Source of the DNA: Castanea sativa | Taxonomy: Eukaryota; Streptophyta; Magnoliopsida; Fagales; Fagaceae | Direction: 5' to 3' | Assembly (NCBI RefSeq): GCF_040712315.1 | Contig: NC_134018.1 | Coordinates: 41,913,335 to 41,977,334 of the forward strand | Length of the DNA: 64,000 nt | Part shown: positions 33,260 to 44,750 of the stretch, piece by piece | How positions within the stretch are numbered: position 1 is the stretch's first letter | Layout of the letters: each line of letters begins with the position of its first letter | The notes under the pieces: model-generated | Seen by the model: only the letters and a program-made list of their open reading frames with translations | Databases searched by the model: none | What the model was told of the DNA's origin: nothing | Position numbers and translations under genes: made by a program

Positions 33260-33942
33260 ATAATTTGTGTAGGTTTCTTAGATCAATTTATTTCTCTAGG
33301 AGAGAGAGAGAGAGGAAAAAAGAAAAAAAGAGAACGGTTATTCAGGACTGCCTTAAAGCTCTTAAATCAATTTCTTAGATCAATTTCATAGTTTTGTTTT
33401 GAAATGAAAATTTTCCTTTTTCCTAAACACACTCCTAAGCAATTATGAACATTATTGTAAACCAAGCAGCCCAAGAAAATGGAATGGGCCCAAAGGGTTC
33501 TGCTCTATTTTGCGACTATACTAATTACCATAGGCAACTAGAATCAAGTTTGGCAAATCTAAAGAAGAAAGAGGTAAAAGGTGTATTACAATAATGCCTT
33601 TAGCTGTTAATGTGTTTTATTTTTTTTCTTTATTTGTGTTTGTTCTTATATAAACGGAGTTGATCACAGCAATAGAACCCAAAAGTATTTAAGGAATTCT
33701 TAAAATGTTGTCATGAGGTGTGAAAGAATTTCAAATAGAGTGTTGGAATTCTTCATTCATGTTGATCTAGTTCCATTGATGATGATTATGTATGGAATTG
33801 CAATATGTAATATGGTTTGTTGAAACCACATAGATTAATCATATGGTTGATCTCAATGTTTCCTTGGAGGTTTAGTACTTTAGGTTGCATTCTTTTTATC
33901 AAAATTTGTAATTCATGTATGACCTACTGACTATTTCAACAG
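33260..33942. other. Spacer and presumed intron of the BIOF pseudogene
   Basis: It has a (GA)n run at about 33299-33315. No coding similarity before the AG acceptor at 33941-33942. Confidence 0.4.
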
Positions 33943-34305
33943 AAAACTAATGCATTCTTGTTTAAAATTTATGCCCCAACAGGGTTTGCAACCAATATGG
34001 CATTGATGGTAACAATAGGAAGTATTGTCTCTCTTTTGGCCATGGGCAGAAAACCTTCAGAGGAAGAAAGGATTGCCATATTTTCTGATTCACAAAATCA
34101 TGCATCAATAATAGATGGAATTATCTTTCTGAGCGGCAACAAAGTGTGGAAGTGTTCGTTTATCGACATTGTGACATGTCTCACCTTAATGCACTATTGT
34201 ATGTTTCCGCATGTCCTACACTTTCAGTGTCCTTACCGTTAAGCATATATATATTAAGTATTGCAATGAATTTTTGGTTTTGACAGATTGAAATGCAAAT
34301 TGAAG

Positions 34306-35138
34306 GTCCCTCGGGAGGGTACAAAGGTCCCTTGGGAGGCTGCCTATTATGCCAAAGGAAAATAGATTTTTCATCACCCACTCTGAACTCCAACAATTGC
34401 GTAATAGTAACCCTCAGCTGCAGCAGTTTTTTCAAAGCCCAAGAGCAATCTTAGGAATAAACACAACCCAGAAACTTTGACCCCTTAGTAAATAGGTTTG
34501 AATCTTATGCTATATTTCTCACCATTATTTGCTTATTCCAATCACCCACTTCCTTCGACCCAACCCACATTCTTTCTTCGAGAAAATTAGAAGATCTGAA
34601 GACATAAGGGAAAAATACGGGACCAATTCCAAATAAATGCATTATAATAAAACAAAGATTATAACACTCAAATTTACTATGTTCTAAATTTGATTTGAAT
34701 ATGATCCCTCTAGGAATAAATAGTCTTACCACACAATCCTGAACTCATTGACACCATAATGAGATTTTACTATGAATACTACAACTCTCCATGGTCATAG
34801 TACCCAAAAATCTTCTCTTAGGGAAAACCCTAATTTTTATTACTTTATGTGTGTCTCTTAGCTAAAAGAAAAGCTTTCCTTATATATAGATACCATGCTG
34901 GCTTGCCTAATTTAAGTCAAATAGGAAATCTGACATGATGCTGCCTCCTTTATTTGTAGAGGCGCATGTCTCCTATTTCATTTTCAGTCACTAGGAATAA
35001 TAGCCTTTAGCATTCATTATTTGTTTAAAAGATAATGTTGTTTATCTTCTAAACTTATGTTAGCATTCATCATTGACATAACTTATGTTTATCTTCTAAA
35101 CTTTCTTATGACTTCATTATTTGTGAAGCCAATGTTTC
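34306..35138. other. BIOF intron remainder, nothing else recognised
   Basis: Begins with a GT donor at 34306. AT-rich, with no recognised coding or element ends until the copia LTR. Confidence 0.4.
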
Positions 35139-35292
35139 TGTCAACGTGTATTAGGGTTTGTGGGCTTTAGGCCTACCTTGTTTACTAGTATAACACACTT
35201 ACTTGTACTGCATACTCTGCCTCCTATATAAAGGCGTTCATATATATTCTATTACTTGAGAAATACAATACACTCATTCAATATTTCTAACA
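35139..35292 (+). repeat. copia 5' LTR
   Basis: 154 bp, TGTCAAC...TCTAACA, with a TATATAAAGG box at 35226-35235 as the likely element promoter. Confidence 0.95.
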
Positions 35293-35307
35293 TGGTATTA
35301 GAGCCAC
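35293..35307 (+). promoter_or_regulatory. Primer-binding site
   Basis: TGGTATTAGAGCCAC immediately follows the LTR and differs by one base from the usual copia site TGGTATCAGAGCCA, complementary to the 3' end of initiator tRNA-Met. Confidence 0.9.
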
Positions 35308-35335
35308 TACTCTAATTTTCTTATGTGTTTCAGTC

Positions 35336-36154
35336 TTGTCTTTGTCGATATTTTCCGCTGCCTCAACTTCTATGGTCAATAAGCCCTTTCAGTGCCCTCT
35401 CTTGATTGCTTCACCGCCATTAGAGGTCCTTAGGATTGAATCTCTGCCACCAGAAGCTTCTCCTCTACCATCAAGATCACTACCATCATCGGACTTGTCA
35501 CCTTTGACCTCCGATTACGACACGAGACATAGCATCGTGTAAACCGTCCACCGATCTACTCAATGCTACCGAAAACATCCACATGAAAGCTCCCATGCGC
35601 CCTCACACGCCGCTCGAAGTTTCGGCGAGTTGAACCACATGCCCCACGCGCCGCTGGGTTAGCTATTGACGTCATCATAGTTACGTCATTCGTTGACTTG
35701 CCGCGTCAACCACCGTTGACTTTTTGACAGGGTTGACTTTTTACAGTCCAAGTGCTCATTGCTCAGTTTTTCACGTAGATTTCATTTTTGAGTCCATTTT
35801 TGCATATTTTGCTTCTAAATGAAGAATAAGGACAGGTCTTCTTCTTGTTGCAATAATCATCGCCGACAATCCAGCAAATGTTTTTGCAATTTTTGCAAAC
35901 GTTTTGGCCACAATAATAAGACTTGCTATCATTGCAACAAATCAACTGTTTCAATTTTTGCTGCTACTGTTGCTAACACTGAGAGTGTCCAACCAATGAC
36001 TCTCGTCTCTGCACAATTTAAGTTTTCAGGATGCACTTTCACCATTTCCACAAATGACCTTAAAAACATCATTGCTAATGTCATTCGTATGGTTGGTAAT
36101 GCATCTTATTCCTCTTCTCTCTTAGTTTTATCTGGTATGTCTCCTTCCTCTTAG
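35336..36154 (+). pseudogene. copia leader, remnant gag and CCHC zinc knuckle
   Basis: From 35336 a short frame begins MSLSIFSAASTSMVNKPF and stops at 35540. There is no capsid core. A second frame (35819-36154) holds the nucleocapsid zinc knuckle CNFCKRFGHNNKTC (C-x2-C-x4-H-x4-C) near residue 25 and ends just before the protease. The capsid region between leader and knuckle appears deleted. The 35620-35780 stretch resembles untranslated leader sequence (repeated TTGACTT words), also seen near 24960-25040 in the other copia element. Confidence 0.75.
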
Positions 36155-36157
36155 CTT

Positions 36158-37300
36158 ATGGATTCTGCTTGTTACAATCACATGACACCTCACTTGTCCT
36201 TATTTTATGAACTTAAACCTGCACCACATCCTCTTAATATTTGTACAGCAAATGATTCCACAATATCTGGTCATAATATAGGTTCCATTTCAACTTCCAA
36301 CCTCTTGGTTCCTGGGGTCTTTAATGTTCCTGATCTTTTTTACAATTTATTTCCCGTGGGACAATTAGCTGAGTTGGGTTATCGCATTATCTTTGATTAT
36401 TTTGGGTGTATTGTGCAGGATCCGAGGACGGGACAGGAGCTTGGGACCGGTCTTAGAGTCGGGCGTATATTTCTTGTGGACAACCTTTGTCTTCCACTTG
36501 TTGCACCTGTTTCTGTTGCTGCAGCTACTGCAGTTTCTTTTATTCCTTCCCTTGCACTTTGGTATGCTCGACTTGGTCATGCATCTTCCTCTCAGGCACA
36601 ACAATTGACTTCTAGAAGTTTGTTAGGATCAGTGTCTACAGAAAATTTTGATTGTGTTTCATGTCAGTTAGGAAAAACAATCATCTTTTCCTTTCAATAC
36701 TAGTGAATGAATATCCAATGATATGTTTGACCTTATTCATTTTGATGTTTTGGGGTCGTCCTCTGTCTCTGGTATTGGTGGATCTCGATATTTTGTTGTA
36801 TTTGTTGATTATTACTCTCACTATAGCTGGATTTTTCATATGAAACATCGTTCTGAATTATTGCAAGTATATTGTAATTTTGCAAAAATGGTTGAAACTC
36901 AGTTTTCCAAACACATCAAATTTTTTTGATCTGATAATGCTCTTAAATACACTTAATATGCTTTCCAAGCTATTTTGCATTCCTATGGCACTGTTCATCA
37001 ACTAACTTGTCCAAGTACCTCTCAGTAAAATGGTAGAGCCAAATGAAAATTTCGTCATATTCTTGACACTGTTACTGCTCTCCTTCTCTCTGCTAAAGTT
37101 CCTACTCCTTTTTGGAGCGAAGTTGCACTTCATGTTGTTCATACTATTAATCACATTCTTAGTCCTGTCATCCAAAATCAAACTCCATATGAGCGCCTTT
37201 TTGGGTCATCTCTATATTATCATCACCTTTTCTCCTTCCGCTCTGCCTGTTTCGTTCTTCTTCAGCCATATGAACATAAAAACTTGAGCCTCGGTCAAGG
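36158..37300 (+). pseudogene. copia protease, GAG-pre-integrase and integrase core
   Basis: The frame starts MDSACYNHMTPH, a known variant of the copia aspartic-protease DSGA motif, and continues to VPDLFYNLFPVGQL and LWYARLGHASS, the GAG-pre-integrase zinc-binding block. The integrase core follows in broken frames: MFDLIHFDVLG (first Asp), then FVVFVDYYSHYSWIF, FFSDN-like sequence after a TGA at about 36928 (second Asp), and a degraded third block near 37035. At least five stops or slips inactivate it. Confidence 0.85.
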
Positions 37301-37602
37301 CTTTGTTATTTTCTTGGCCATGACGAAACTCAAAAGGGGTATTGGTGTTATGATCCTGTCTCTTATCGACTTCGTATCTCCCACAATGTTGTCTTTTGGG
37401 AACATCGCTCCTTTGTCGAGCTCTCTCACTTCCGTGCCTCTTTATTTTCCTCCTATGTCTTAGATCTTTTCTAGACGAGACACATATTCTTTCTGTAGCC
37501 GCTCTTGATCCTTTTGTAGTGGCTCCTGATTCTCCTATAGACTTCTCTGTCCAACCCCCAAATATCTTTGATCCCTTTCCTAATTCACTCATTAATGAAT
37601 AG

Positions 37603-38424
37603 GTGGAAGATGAACAGGTCAAAGATGAGCTACCCAACCTCGAGCTTGGGTCCCCTGCTCCTACTCCACCTGAAGATCTTGCACAAGACATTCCACCTCA
37701 TCACTTAACTCGGGTAAGATCCATTCCTGCACATTTACTCGACTATCATTATTACACTGCCCTTGCTACACTGCACGAGCCTCACACCTATTGTGAGGCT
37801 TCCACTGACCCTTTATGGCAAATTGCAATGAAATAGGAACTTGATGCATTATCTAAAAACTATACTTGGGATTTGGTGACACTTCCCCCTGAGAAATTTG
37901 TGGTTGGTTGCAAGTGGATCTATAAGATTAAGACTCGTTCTGATGGGTCCATTGAGCACTGCAAAGCTTGTCTTGTTGCAAAAGGTTTTACACAGGAGTA
38001 CGAGATTGATTATGAAAAGACCTTTGTTCCAGTTGCTCGTATCTCATCTGTTCGTGCCTTTTTAGCTATTGTTGCTGCCAGTAAATGGGACATTTTTCAG
38101 ATGGATGTCAAAAATGCATTCCTTAATGGGGATTCAAGTGAAGAAATTTATATGCAACCTTCTCCTGGTCTCTCTATTGAATCAAACAAGGTTTGTCACC
38201 TTCAACATGCACTTTATGGCATTAAACAAGCTCCACGAGCTTGGTTTGCCAAATTTAGCTTTACCATCATTTGCTTGGATTACATGGCTAGTCATTATGA
38301 ATCTGCCTTATTTCTTCGTCACACTGACAAAGGCATTATTTTACTTCTCCTGTATATGGATGATATGATCATAACTGGTGATGACCTTAGTGTCATTCAA
38401 GAACTCAAGGATTTTCTCAGTTAG
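37603..38424 (+). pseudogene. copia reverse transcriptase region
   Basis: After the integrase tail (LTRVRSIPAHLLDYHYYTAL, stop at 37834), RT runs through [32 protein letters not shown] (catalytic Asp), ALYGIKQAPRAWF and LLLYMDDMIITGDD (YMDD active site) to a TAG at 38422. The 183-codon stretch from 37873 is uninterrupted. Confidence 0.95.
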
Positions 38425-38433
38425 TAATTTGAG

Positions 38434-39303
38434 ATGAAAGATCTTGGACATCTTAGCTACTTCTCAGGTCTTGAAATCACCCATTCTGTAGATGGGCTTT
38501 ATATTACTCAAGCCAAGTATGCTTCTGAACTTGTGTCTCGAGCTGAACTCATAAATAGCAAGACTGTTGACACTCCAGTTGAACATAATGCGCATCTAAC
38601 TCCTTCAGGGGGGAAACTATTGTCAAATCCCTCTCTTTACAGACACTTGGTTGGCAGCCTAGTTTATCTCATTGTCACTCGTCAAGACATTTCCTATGCT
38701 ATTCATCAGGTGAGCCAGTATCTGTCTGCTCAACAATTAACTCACTATGCTGCTGTTCTGTGCATTCTTCGATACCTAAAGGGCACTCTCTTCCATAGTC
38801 TTTTTTACTCTGCTCAGTCTCCTCTTATTCTCCGTGCATTTTTTGATGCTGATTGGGTAGGAGATCCCACTAATCGTAGGTCCACCATTGGTTATTGCTT
38901 TCTTCTTGGTTCTTCTCTGATTTCTTGGCGAAGCAAGAAACAAACTCATGTGGCCCGTTCCAGTACTAGAGCAGAATATTGTGCCCTTGCTAATACCACA
39001 TCTGAGCTCCTTCGGCTACAATGGCTTCTCAAAGACTTAGGTGTGTCCACATCCTCTGCTACTCCTCTTTATTGTGACAACCAAAGTGCCATTCATATTG
39101 CTTACAATGATGCCTTCCATGTATGGATTAAACACATCGAAATCGATTGTCATTTTATTCGTTATCATCTTGTCCGTGGTGCTCTTAAGCTAATCTCAGT
39201 CTCCTCTAAAGATCAACTTGCAAATATCTTCATCAAGTCTCATCCTAAGGGACACCTTTGTACTTTGGTTGACAACCTCAAGTTGGTCACACATCCACCT
39301 TGA
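38434..39303 (+). pseudogene. copia RT end and RNase H
   Basis: 289 open codons begin MKDLGHLSYFSGLEI (normally FLGLE) and run through VGSLVYLIVTRQDISYAIHQ and the RNase H block DADWVGDPTNRRSTIGY, SRSSTRAEYCALA (catalytic Glu), LYCDNQSAIHIA (catalytic Asp) and KHIEIDCHFIRYH. TGA at 39301-39303 is at the polypurine tract. It is the longest open stretch in the window, cut from the rest of pol only by the stop at 38422. Confidence 0.95.
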
Positions 39304-39316
39304 GTTTGAGGGGAGT

Positions 39317-39453
39317 TGTTAATGTGTATTAGGGTATATGGGCTTTAGGCCCACATTGTTTACTTGTATAGCACACTTCGCCTCCTATATAAAAGCGCTC
39401 ATGTATATTCTATTACTTGAGAAATACAATACACTCATTCAGTATTTCTAACA
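39317..39453 (+). repeat. copia 3' LTR
   Basis: 137 bp, TGTTAATG...TCTAACA. It lacks about 17 bp present in the 5' LTR (around 35200-35216) but keeps the TATATAAAAG box at 39386-39395. Confidence 0.95.
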
Positions 39454-40582
39454 GTTTCAAACATATGTATGTATATGCATGTGCATTGTTAACTTTCTTT
39501 GATGGATGATTTCAATATGTTTTTATTGTAGTTTGTTTAGTATGGACGGGGACTTTGTGCCAATGGTTGAAATTGCAAAGCTTCGCAAGAAGCATCAGAT
39601 TTTGTTTGTTGTTGATGATGTAATAAGTCACTTTTGTATATTGATTCTTATGAAATCAAAAGAAGTTCTCTGGAGCTTGTCCTGTCCACATGGTACTCTT
39701 TTTGAATTGAAGTTTACCCTTAAATGTAAAGTCTATGATATTTATTTGACATCTAAGGCATAGAGATAATGGACTTAAGCAATTTTCAAATAATCAAATT
39801 TATCTTTTTTAACTTTCAAATGGGGACAAAGTAGCTGAGGAGTTTAATTGTGAAGGAGATGTCGACATATGCACTGGCAGTTTAATTAAGGCCACATGCT
39901 GCATTGGTAGATTTATAGCATGCAAGTAATTGTTCTAGTGTACTGCATTCTTCCTTTGTGGTACTGACCCAAAAGAATAAGAATAAATCAATAGAAGTAG
40001 GGCTCATCTAGACAACTCTAGGGGATATAGGAATTTTCATTGTATTGGACATAGCATAACAAACCATTTTTCTTATTTTTTAGAGCTAGCCTTTATTGTT
40101 TATATAATGAGTTCCTTGAATGTTTTGTTTCTTGTATGTGAAAATATGTCTGACTTGGTATGCTATTTTCTGAATGATATATGAACAACAAAAGTTGGAG
40201 TGAGTACATGATATTCTCTCTTTTTCTTGCATCTTTGAAACTTACACTCCTTTACTTTATTCTAACTTAATTCTCTTAATTGATTTATTTTCATTTAGAA
40301 TCATTATCTTTTATATCTTCAAATTTAATCACAAAATTCACAAGATAGGTAGGTCAAATACGTTATTTATATATCAAATATAACCTACCCATTGGCTATA
40401 AATGCTTCCCAAGTTCTTCAATGAACTATATGCTTTATGACAGGTATGTTTAGTTTAAGTGTGTCAGCATGTTATACATCTAATCATAACACTTGGTTAT
40501 TATTCAAGTGATAACGATTGGAAGAGAGAAATATTCTGTCGACAAGGCTTTATTTTAACCATCTTTATTGCATTTAGAGGCA

Positions 40583-40694
40583 CATGGAATTGTTGAGCAG
40601 CTAGTTCGGAGTATATCAACAATGGCATCTGATAACCACTGGCAGCTACTAGAAAACACTGTACTCTGTGGTGGCACTGCTTCGATGCCTGGTG
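40583..40694 (+). pseudogene. Actin-related protein exon fragment (ARP8-like)
   Basis: The frame reads IVEQLVRSISTMASDNHWQL then LENTVLCGGTASMPG before running into a stop. LLxNxVLCGGTxxxPG is the conserved nucleotide-pocket strand-loop of actin-fold proteins, and the preceding IxxxDxxxxxxL spacing fits actin-related proteins. The ARP8 branch is my best guess from memory of plant ARPs. No other actin exon is nearby; the next sequences belong to other genes. This is a displaced fragment. Confidence 0.6.
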
Positions 40695-41094
40695 CATTTT
40701 ATTTTCATTGATTCAGTTGAACTTTAGTTGCGGTAGATATGATATGGCCTCTCTCTTTCTATCTGTCTCTCTTGGGTGCTTCTTGTTAGAAACCTCTTTT
40801 AAAATTCATTGTTTATGTCAAAAAGGGTTCAATAAGAGGAAAGGATGGAAATCAAGGGGCTTACCTGCATTTCCTTTGGCACATAGGTGGCTTCTTTACC
40901 ATGATTCCATGCTTTGGAAGCATTATGTGGCCACTGTCCACTCCGGTATATCAACAGGTATCGTCGTATTGACTGTTGGTTTGTCTCTCTCTATCAATTT
41001 TTTTTTTCTTTTTTAAAAAAATAGTAGTCATCTAATGCCTTATGTTTTTGGTTTTTACTTTTTTATTTTTTGGTGGTGTTTTCTTGATAAGCAG
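40695..41094. other. No assignable gene
   Basis: An open frame of 102 codons at 40708-41016 has Leu/Phe/Ser-rich content and no recognised family. It may span intron sequence. Confidence 0.35.
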
Positions 41095-41370
41095 CAAAAG
41101 AAGGGTGCTTTGCTGATGGCAGCTGTCATCTTTGTGAGGGATTTACTTGGTCCTCTGTTTGATTTAGCCAATGTGGTATACCCAAGGTGTGGCCCATTTA
41201 TCATTTAATCATCTGTCCCTGCTACTTGTACTTATCTGGCATTGTTACTTGTTCAATTTCTTTGCTACCAATGTATCTATATGTGGTACTTACATGGCTC
41301 TATTTGTTGTGTAGTTGAAGAATTATGTCAAGAAGGGTGAGAAGAAGAAGAAGAAAAGGAAGGATTGAAT
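41095..41370 (+). pseudogene. Two exon-like fragments of an unrecognised gene
   Basis: Near 41095-41190 the frame reads QQKKGALLMAAVIFVRDLLG then PLFDLANVV. After an apparent intron ending GTGTAG, 41313-41367 reads LKNYVKKGEKKKKKRKD and TGA. A lysine-rich C-terminal tail after a hydrophobic helix suggests the end of a real gene. I do not recognise the family and cannot say whether it belongs with the BIOF or ARP pieces upstream. Confidence 0.35.
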
Positions 41371-41749
41371 AATTGAGGACCAACAGCTGGAAGATTGATG
41401 CTTCTTGTCTATAAAATTTCTTTTTTCCTAGTTGAAGCAAATTACTGTGATACTTTGGAATATGTACTTACGGGTTAGTTGTGTTGGTATGTGTCTTTTT
41501 TGGCTATTGAAATTTGTTTACAATTCCATTTAAGATCACGACATTGTTTTAGCTTTCTCTCTATGTATGCTCTAGTTGTGGCATTGTATATTGATGGTCT
41601 AAATGGTGGCTATGATTATAATGGAAATTTATATTTTCTGATTTAAGAAATAAATTGGAATTTAAGTACCTATTTATGTAAATTTGTGCAATATTGTGAT
41701 TGGGTAGGAATTTGTGATTGGGTATTGTGACTAGGCAGGAAAAAAAAAA

Positions 41750-42135
41750 CTTATAGCCGCGTTTTTACGCGTTTTAAAAACGCGGCTATAGACAAAAATC
41801 CTATTGGAGGATTTAGCTGTGTTTCTAAAGGCAGCCAGAACATGGTCTATAGCCGCGTTTTAAGAAACACAGCTATAGGTCCTAGCCTATAGCCGTGTTT
41901 TTAAAATGCAGCTATAGGTCTCAACCTGTAGCCGCGGTTAAAAAAACGCGGCCATAAACCCACAGGAGCTATTGTCATGCAGTATAAGCTGCGTTTGTGA
42001 ACACGGCTATAGCCTATAGCTGCATTTTTAGGGTCTATAGCTGCATTTCGCACAATATAAGCCGCGTTTATGAATGCGGCTATAGCCTAAAGCTGCGTTT
42101 TTAGGGTCTATAGTTGCGTTACTAAAATGCGGCTA
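41750..42135. mobile_element. CACTA-like subterminal palindrome array
   Basis: About eight imperfect palindromes of the form CTATAGCCGCGTTTT...AAACGCGGCTATAG follow one another, a layout like the CACTA end at 32.9 kb but with TATAG rather than GAAG/TTCAG flanks. The expected terminus CACTA is not intact: the sequence before the array reads GTGACTAGGCAGGAAAAA at about 41725. This is an incomplete element. Confidence 0.6.
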
Positions 42136-42364
42136 TAGCCCTCGTAACTACCTGAAATTATAGTATAAATAGGAGTGATGGTGCCCATGTGTGGAATGAT
42201 GTGAAGTGTCATAAAGCACCAACGTACGTGTGTGTGAGGTGGTGTGAAGTGATGTGAAGCAGGTGTGAGGTGACCAAGTGAAGTGTTCAACAAATGTTCT
42301 TTCTTCATAGTGGGTTTTGGGGAAAAAACAAAAAACAAAATTGGTTTCCCATTTTCACTTTTAA

Positions 42365-42624
42365 AAAATCTATTTTTTTAATTATATATATATATAATTT
42401 TTATTTTGAGAATGTAATTTATAAGTAGATAAATACATAAATTTGAAAATTAACAAGAGTATAATCCTATTTTTTAGGCAATGTTTTAGTAAAAGTTAGA
42501 GTTGTATTTTTACTGGATTGTCATTTAGTTTTGTCTCTACTTAAATATATGGATGTAAGGGTATTTTAGAACAAAAAAAAAAATCCTGTCCAAACAAGGA
42601 AAGTCCCTTAAATAATAATATAGA
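42365..42624 (-). mobile_element. 5' part of a small Helitron (family B), truncated
   Basis: On the minus strand it starts at TCTATATTATTATTTAAGGG (42624). It matches the Helitron at 44772-45258 through the TTTAGGCAATGTTTTAGTA and AGTTAGAGTTGTATTTTTAC words, down to an (AT)n run at about 42383-42397. The 3' hairpin is missing. Confidence 0.65.
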
Positions 42625-42889
42625 TACATTTCAGGAGATTTAAAAGAGAGGAAAAAAAACGATAAGAAGATATCTTTGTATGTCAGTAATCCTTGTTAAA
42701 TTTAATTATTCATGTATTATGCAAATTTAGAACAAGACATCAATAAATTACCCTTTTTTTGGGATAAGATTCAATAAATGACTTTTTTTTACAAGTGTCT
42801 TGTTGAAATTTCTAGCCTAATTTTATTTATAGAGTATTGAAAATTTAATGAAATTTAATATATATACACACACATACACGAATCAAGTG

Positions 42890-43003
42890 TGTAAATATAC
42901 AAAGTTTTAGAAAGACTGATGTGAAAGATTTTTGGAGCAAAATGTGTAAAATTTGTTACTAATTGTATTATGCAAAGTTTTACATCCATTGATGTAGATG
43001 CTC
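42890..43003. mobile_element. Fragment of the PIF/Harbinger-like family seen at 8433-9322
   Basis: Read inward from the right, it starts GAGCATCTACATCAATGGAT and is followed by a TAA target site. Interior words (TTTTACACATTTTG, GTAACAAATTTTAC) match the element at 8.4-9.3 kb. Confidence 0.55.
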
Positions 43004-43257
43004 TAACAACAAGTATTTTCCTACAAGCTTCTAGGCCATTTTATAAACATGTGGCCGAAATTATATTGCGCAAGTAAAATCTAGAGAATTCCGAATGGAG
43101 AGATTAAGTGTGCGTTTAGGATGTGCTTAAAGTTGTAGCTTATTGTTAATTTTAGCTTATTGTTGCTACTATTCATAAGTCCCACTGCATTTTTTGATAT
43201 TATTCATGGATCTCACTGTACTATTCAGCTTATTTTTTAACTTCTTTTCTACACTTT

Positions 43258-44084
43258 CAACAAAAAGTTTTCAGTTTCAGCCAAATAAGTTGTTTTTAAA
43301 TGAATACTAAGAGAGAAACTTTTGAAATTTATAAAGAGAGATAGTGCTTGATTTTTAACAATATTCACGTGTTGTTTACTCCATTCTTTAGTCTATTGTG
43401 AAGCAATTTTCTCTCGTCTTAAAAATAAATAAATAAATTTTTGAAAACTAGTGGCAACTCTAGGAATTTTTTTTAGAATAGTAAACTTAAATTATACAAA
43501 ATTTAATAAAAAGGCAATTTGAATATACCAACGTCACAAAAAAAACATGCCAATACATGAAATATTACAATTTTTTGTACTAACAAAGAGAATAAGAAAA
43601 AAAAAGACTAATAAAAGATAAACTGCAAATTGAAAATGCTGATATGAGAATAATAAAGTGATTACAACAACAAAAAGTTTTCAGTTTCAGCTAAATAAGT
43701 TGTTTTTAAATGAACACTAAGAGAGAAACTTTTGAAATTTATAAAGAGAGGTAGTGCTTGATTTTTAACAATATTCACGTGTTGTTTACTCCATTCTTTA
43801 GTCTATTGTGAAGCAATTTTCTCTCGTCTTAAAAATAAATAAATAATTTTTTGAAAACTAGTGGCGACTCTAGGAATTTTTTTTAGGATAGTCATTAAGA
43901 AAATTAAATTATACAAAATTTAATAAAAAAGCAATTTGAATATACCAACGTCACAAAAAAAACATGCTAATACATGAAATATTACAATTTTTTGTACTAA
44001 CAAAGAGAATAAGAAAAAAAAAAGACTAATAAAAGATAAAGTGCAAATTGAAAATGCTGATATGAGAATAATAAAGTGATTACA
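43258..44084. repeat. 410 bp tandem duplication
   Basis: Unit 1 is 43258-43667 and unit 2 is 43668-44084. Both start CAACAAAAAGTTTTCAGTTT and end AATAAAGTGATTACAA, with only scattered differences. The high similarity indicates a recent tandem duplication. Confidence 0.9.
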
Positions 44085-44114
44085 ACAAATTCATAACAAA
44101 TCTTATGCAATAAG

Positions 44115-44308
44115 TTGTTAGTCTATTATTGGTGGGTAAAACATGTCAATATTGAACCCGAATTAGAATTAGTAATAGCTTACCACATAAGATATATTGT
44201 AAAAATGTTGTGGATGTAGTATTACTCTTATATTTATTGAACTCATATTTTTATGATTCTCAAATAAAGTTGTTCAACATTTTTATTAAGGTGATCAAAA
44301 TAGGTTAA

Positions 44309-44351
<43 letters not shown>

Positions 44352-44695
44352 ACACACACATACTAGCCTCATTGCACGCGCTTGCATGCGTGCGATGAGG
44401 CTTTTTACTTTATTTTTTAGTGATCCTATTTTGCAGCTAAAAAAAAACCTGTGTATTTATTTTTTATATTTTTTATTTTGAAAATCTAACAAATTGTTAG
44501 TCTATTATTGGTGGGTAAAAAATGTCAATATTAGAACCGAATTAGAATTAGTAACAACTTACCACATAAGATTTATTGTAAAAATGTTGTGAGTGTAGCA
44601 TTACTCTTATATTTATTAAACTCAAATTCTTATGATTCTCAAATAAAGTTGTTCAATATTTTTATTACGGTGGTCAAAATAGATTAATTTAGCAT

Positions 44696-44750
<55 letters not shown>

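Larger units (their letters stand above)
35139..39453 (+). mobile_element. Ty1/copia retrotransposon with both LTRs (4315 bp)
   Basis: LTRs at 35139-35292 and 39317-39453 are flanked by GTTTC duplications (35134-35138 and 39454-39458). Directly after the 5' LTR, TGGTATTAGAGCCAC is the initiator tRNA-Met primer site. TTTGAGGGGAG precedes the 3' LTR as the polypurine tract. Domain order is zinc knuckle, protease, integrase, RT, RNase H, the copia order. Most of gag is missing. The LTRs differ at about 13 of 137 aligned positions plus a 17 bp deletion in the 3' copy, by eye, so this is not a recent insertion. Confidence 0.96.
33943..39926 (+). pseudogene. BIOF: 8-amino-7-oxononanoate (KAPA) synthase pseudogene with a copia element in an intron
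   Basis: Exons match plant BIOF, the PLP enzyme of biotin synthesis that condenses pimeloyl thioester with alanine. Exon 33943-34198 reads YAPTGFATNMALMVTIGSI, IFSDSQNHASIIDGI and, after a one-base slip, VEVFVYRHCDMSHLNALL. A small exon at 34287-34305 reads KCKLK. Exon 39532-39619 reads LFSMDGDFVPM, AKLRKKHQILFVVDD. A fragment near 39687 gives HGTLF. A block at about 39819-39926 reads VAEEFNCEGDVDICTGSLIK, ending FIACK. The Asp of VVDD, the His of HGT and the Lys of SLIK, family PLP-contact positions, remain. The N-terminal exons and everything after FIACK are missing. A copia element occupies the intron after the 34287-34305 exon. The frameshift and the missing exons make it non-functional. 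Confidence 0.85.

Noticed and set aside
37212..37691. 159-codon minus-strand frame
   Set aside because: Antisense to the copia integrase tail/RT boundary; no similarity to any family on that strand.
33259..41750. CACTA end at 33259 and array at 41750 as the two ends of one element enclosing the gene fragments
   Set aside because: The terminus at 33259 faces the wrong way (its element lies to the left) and the outer words of the two arrays differ.
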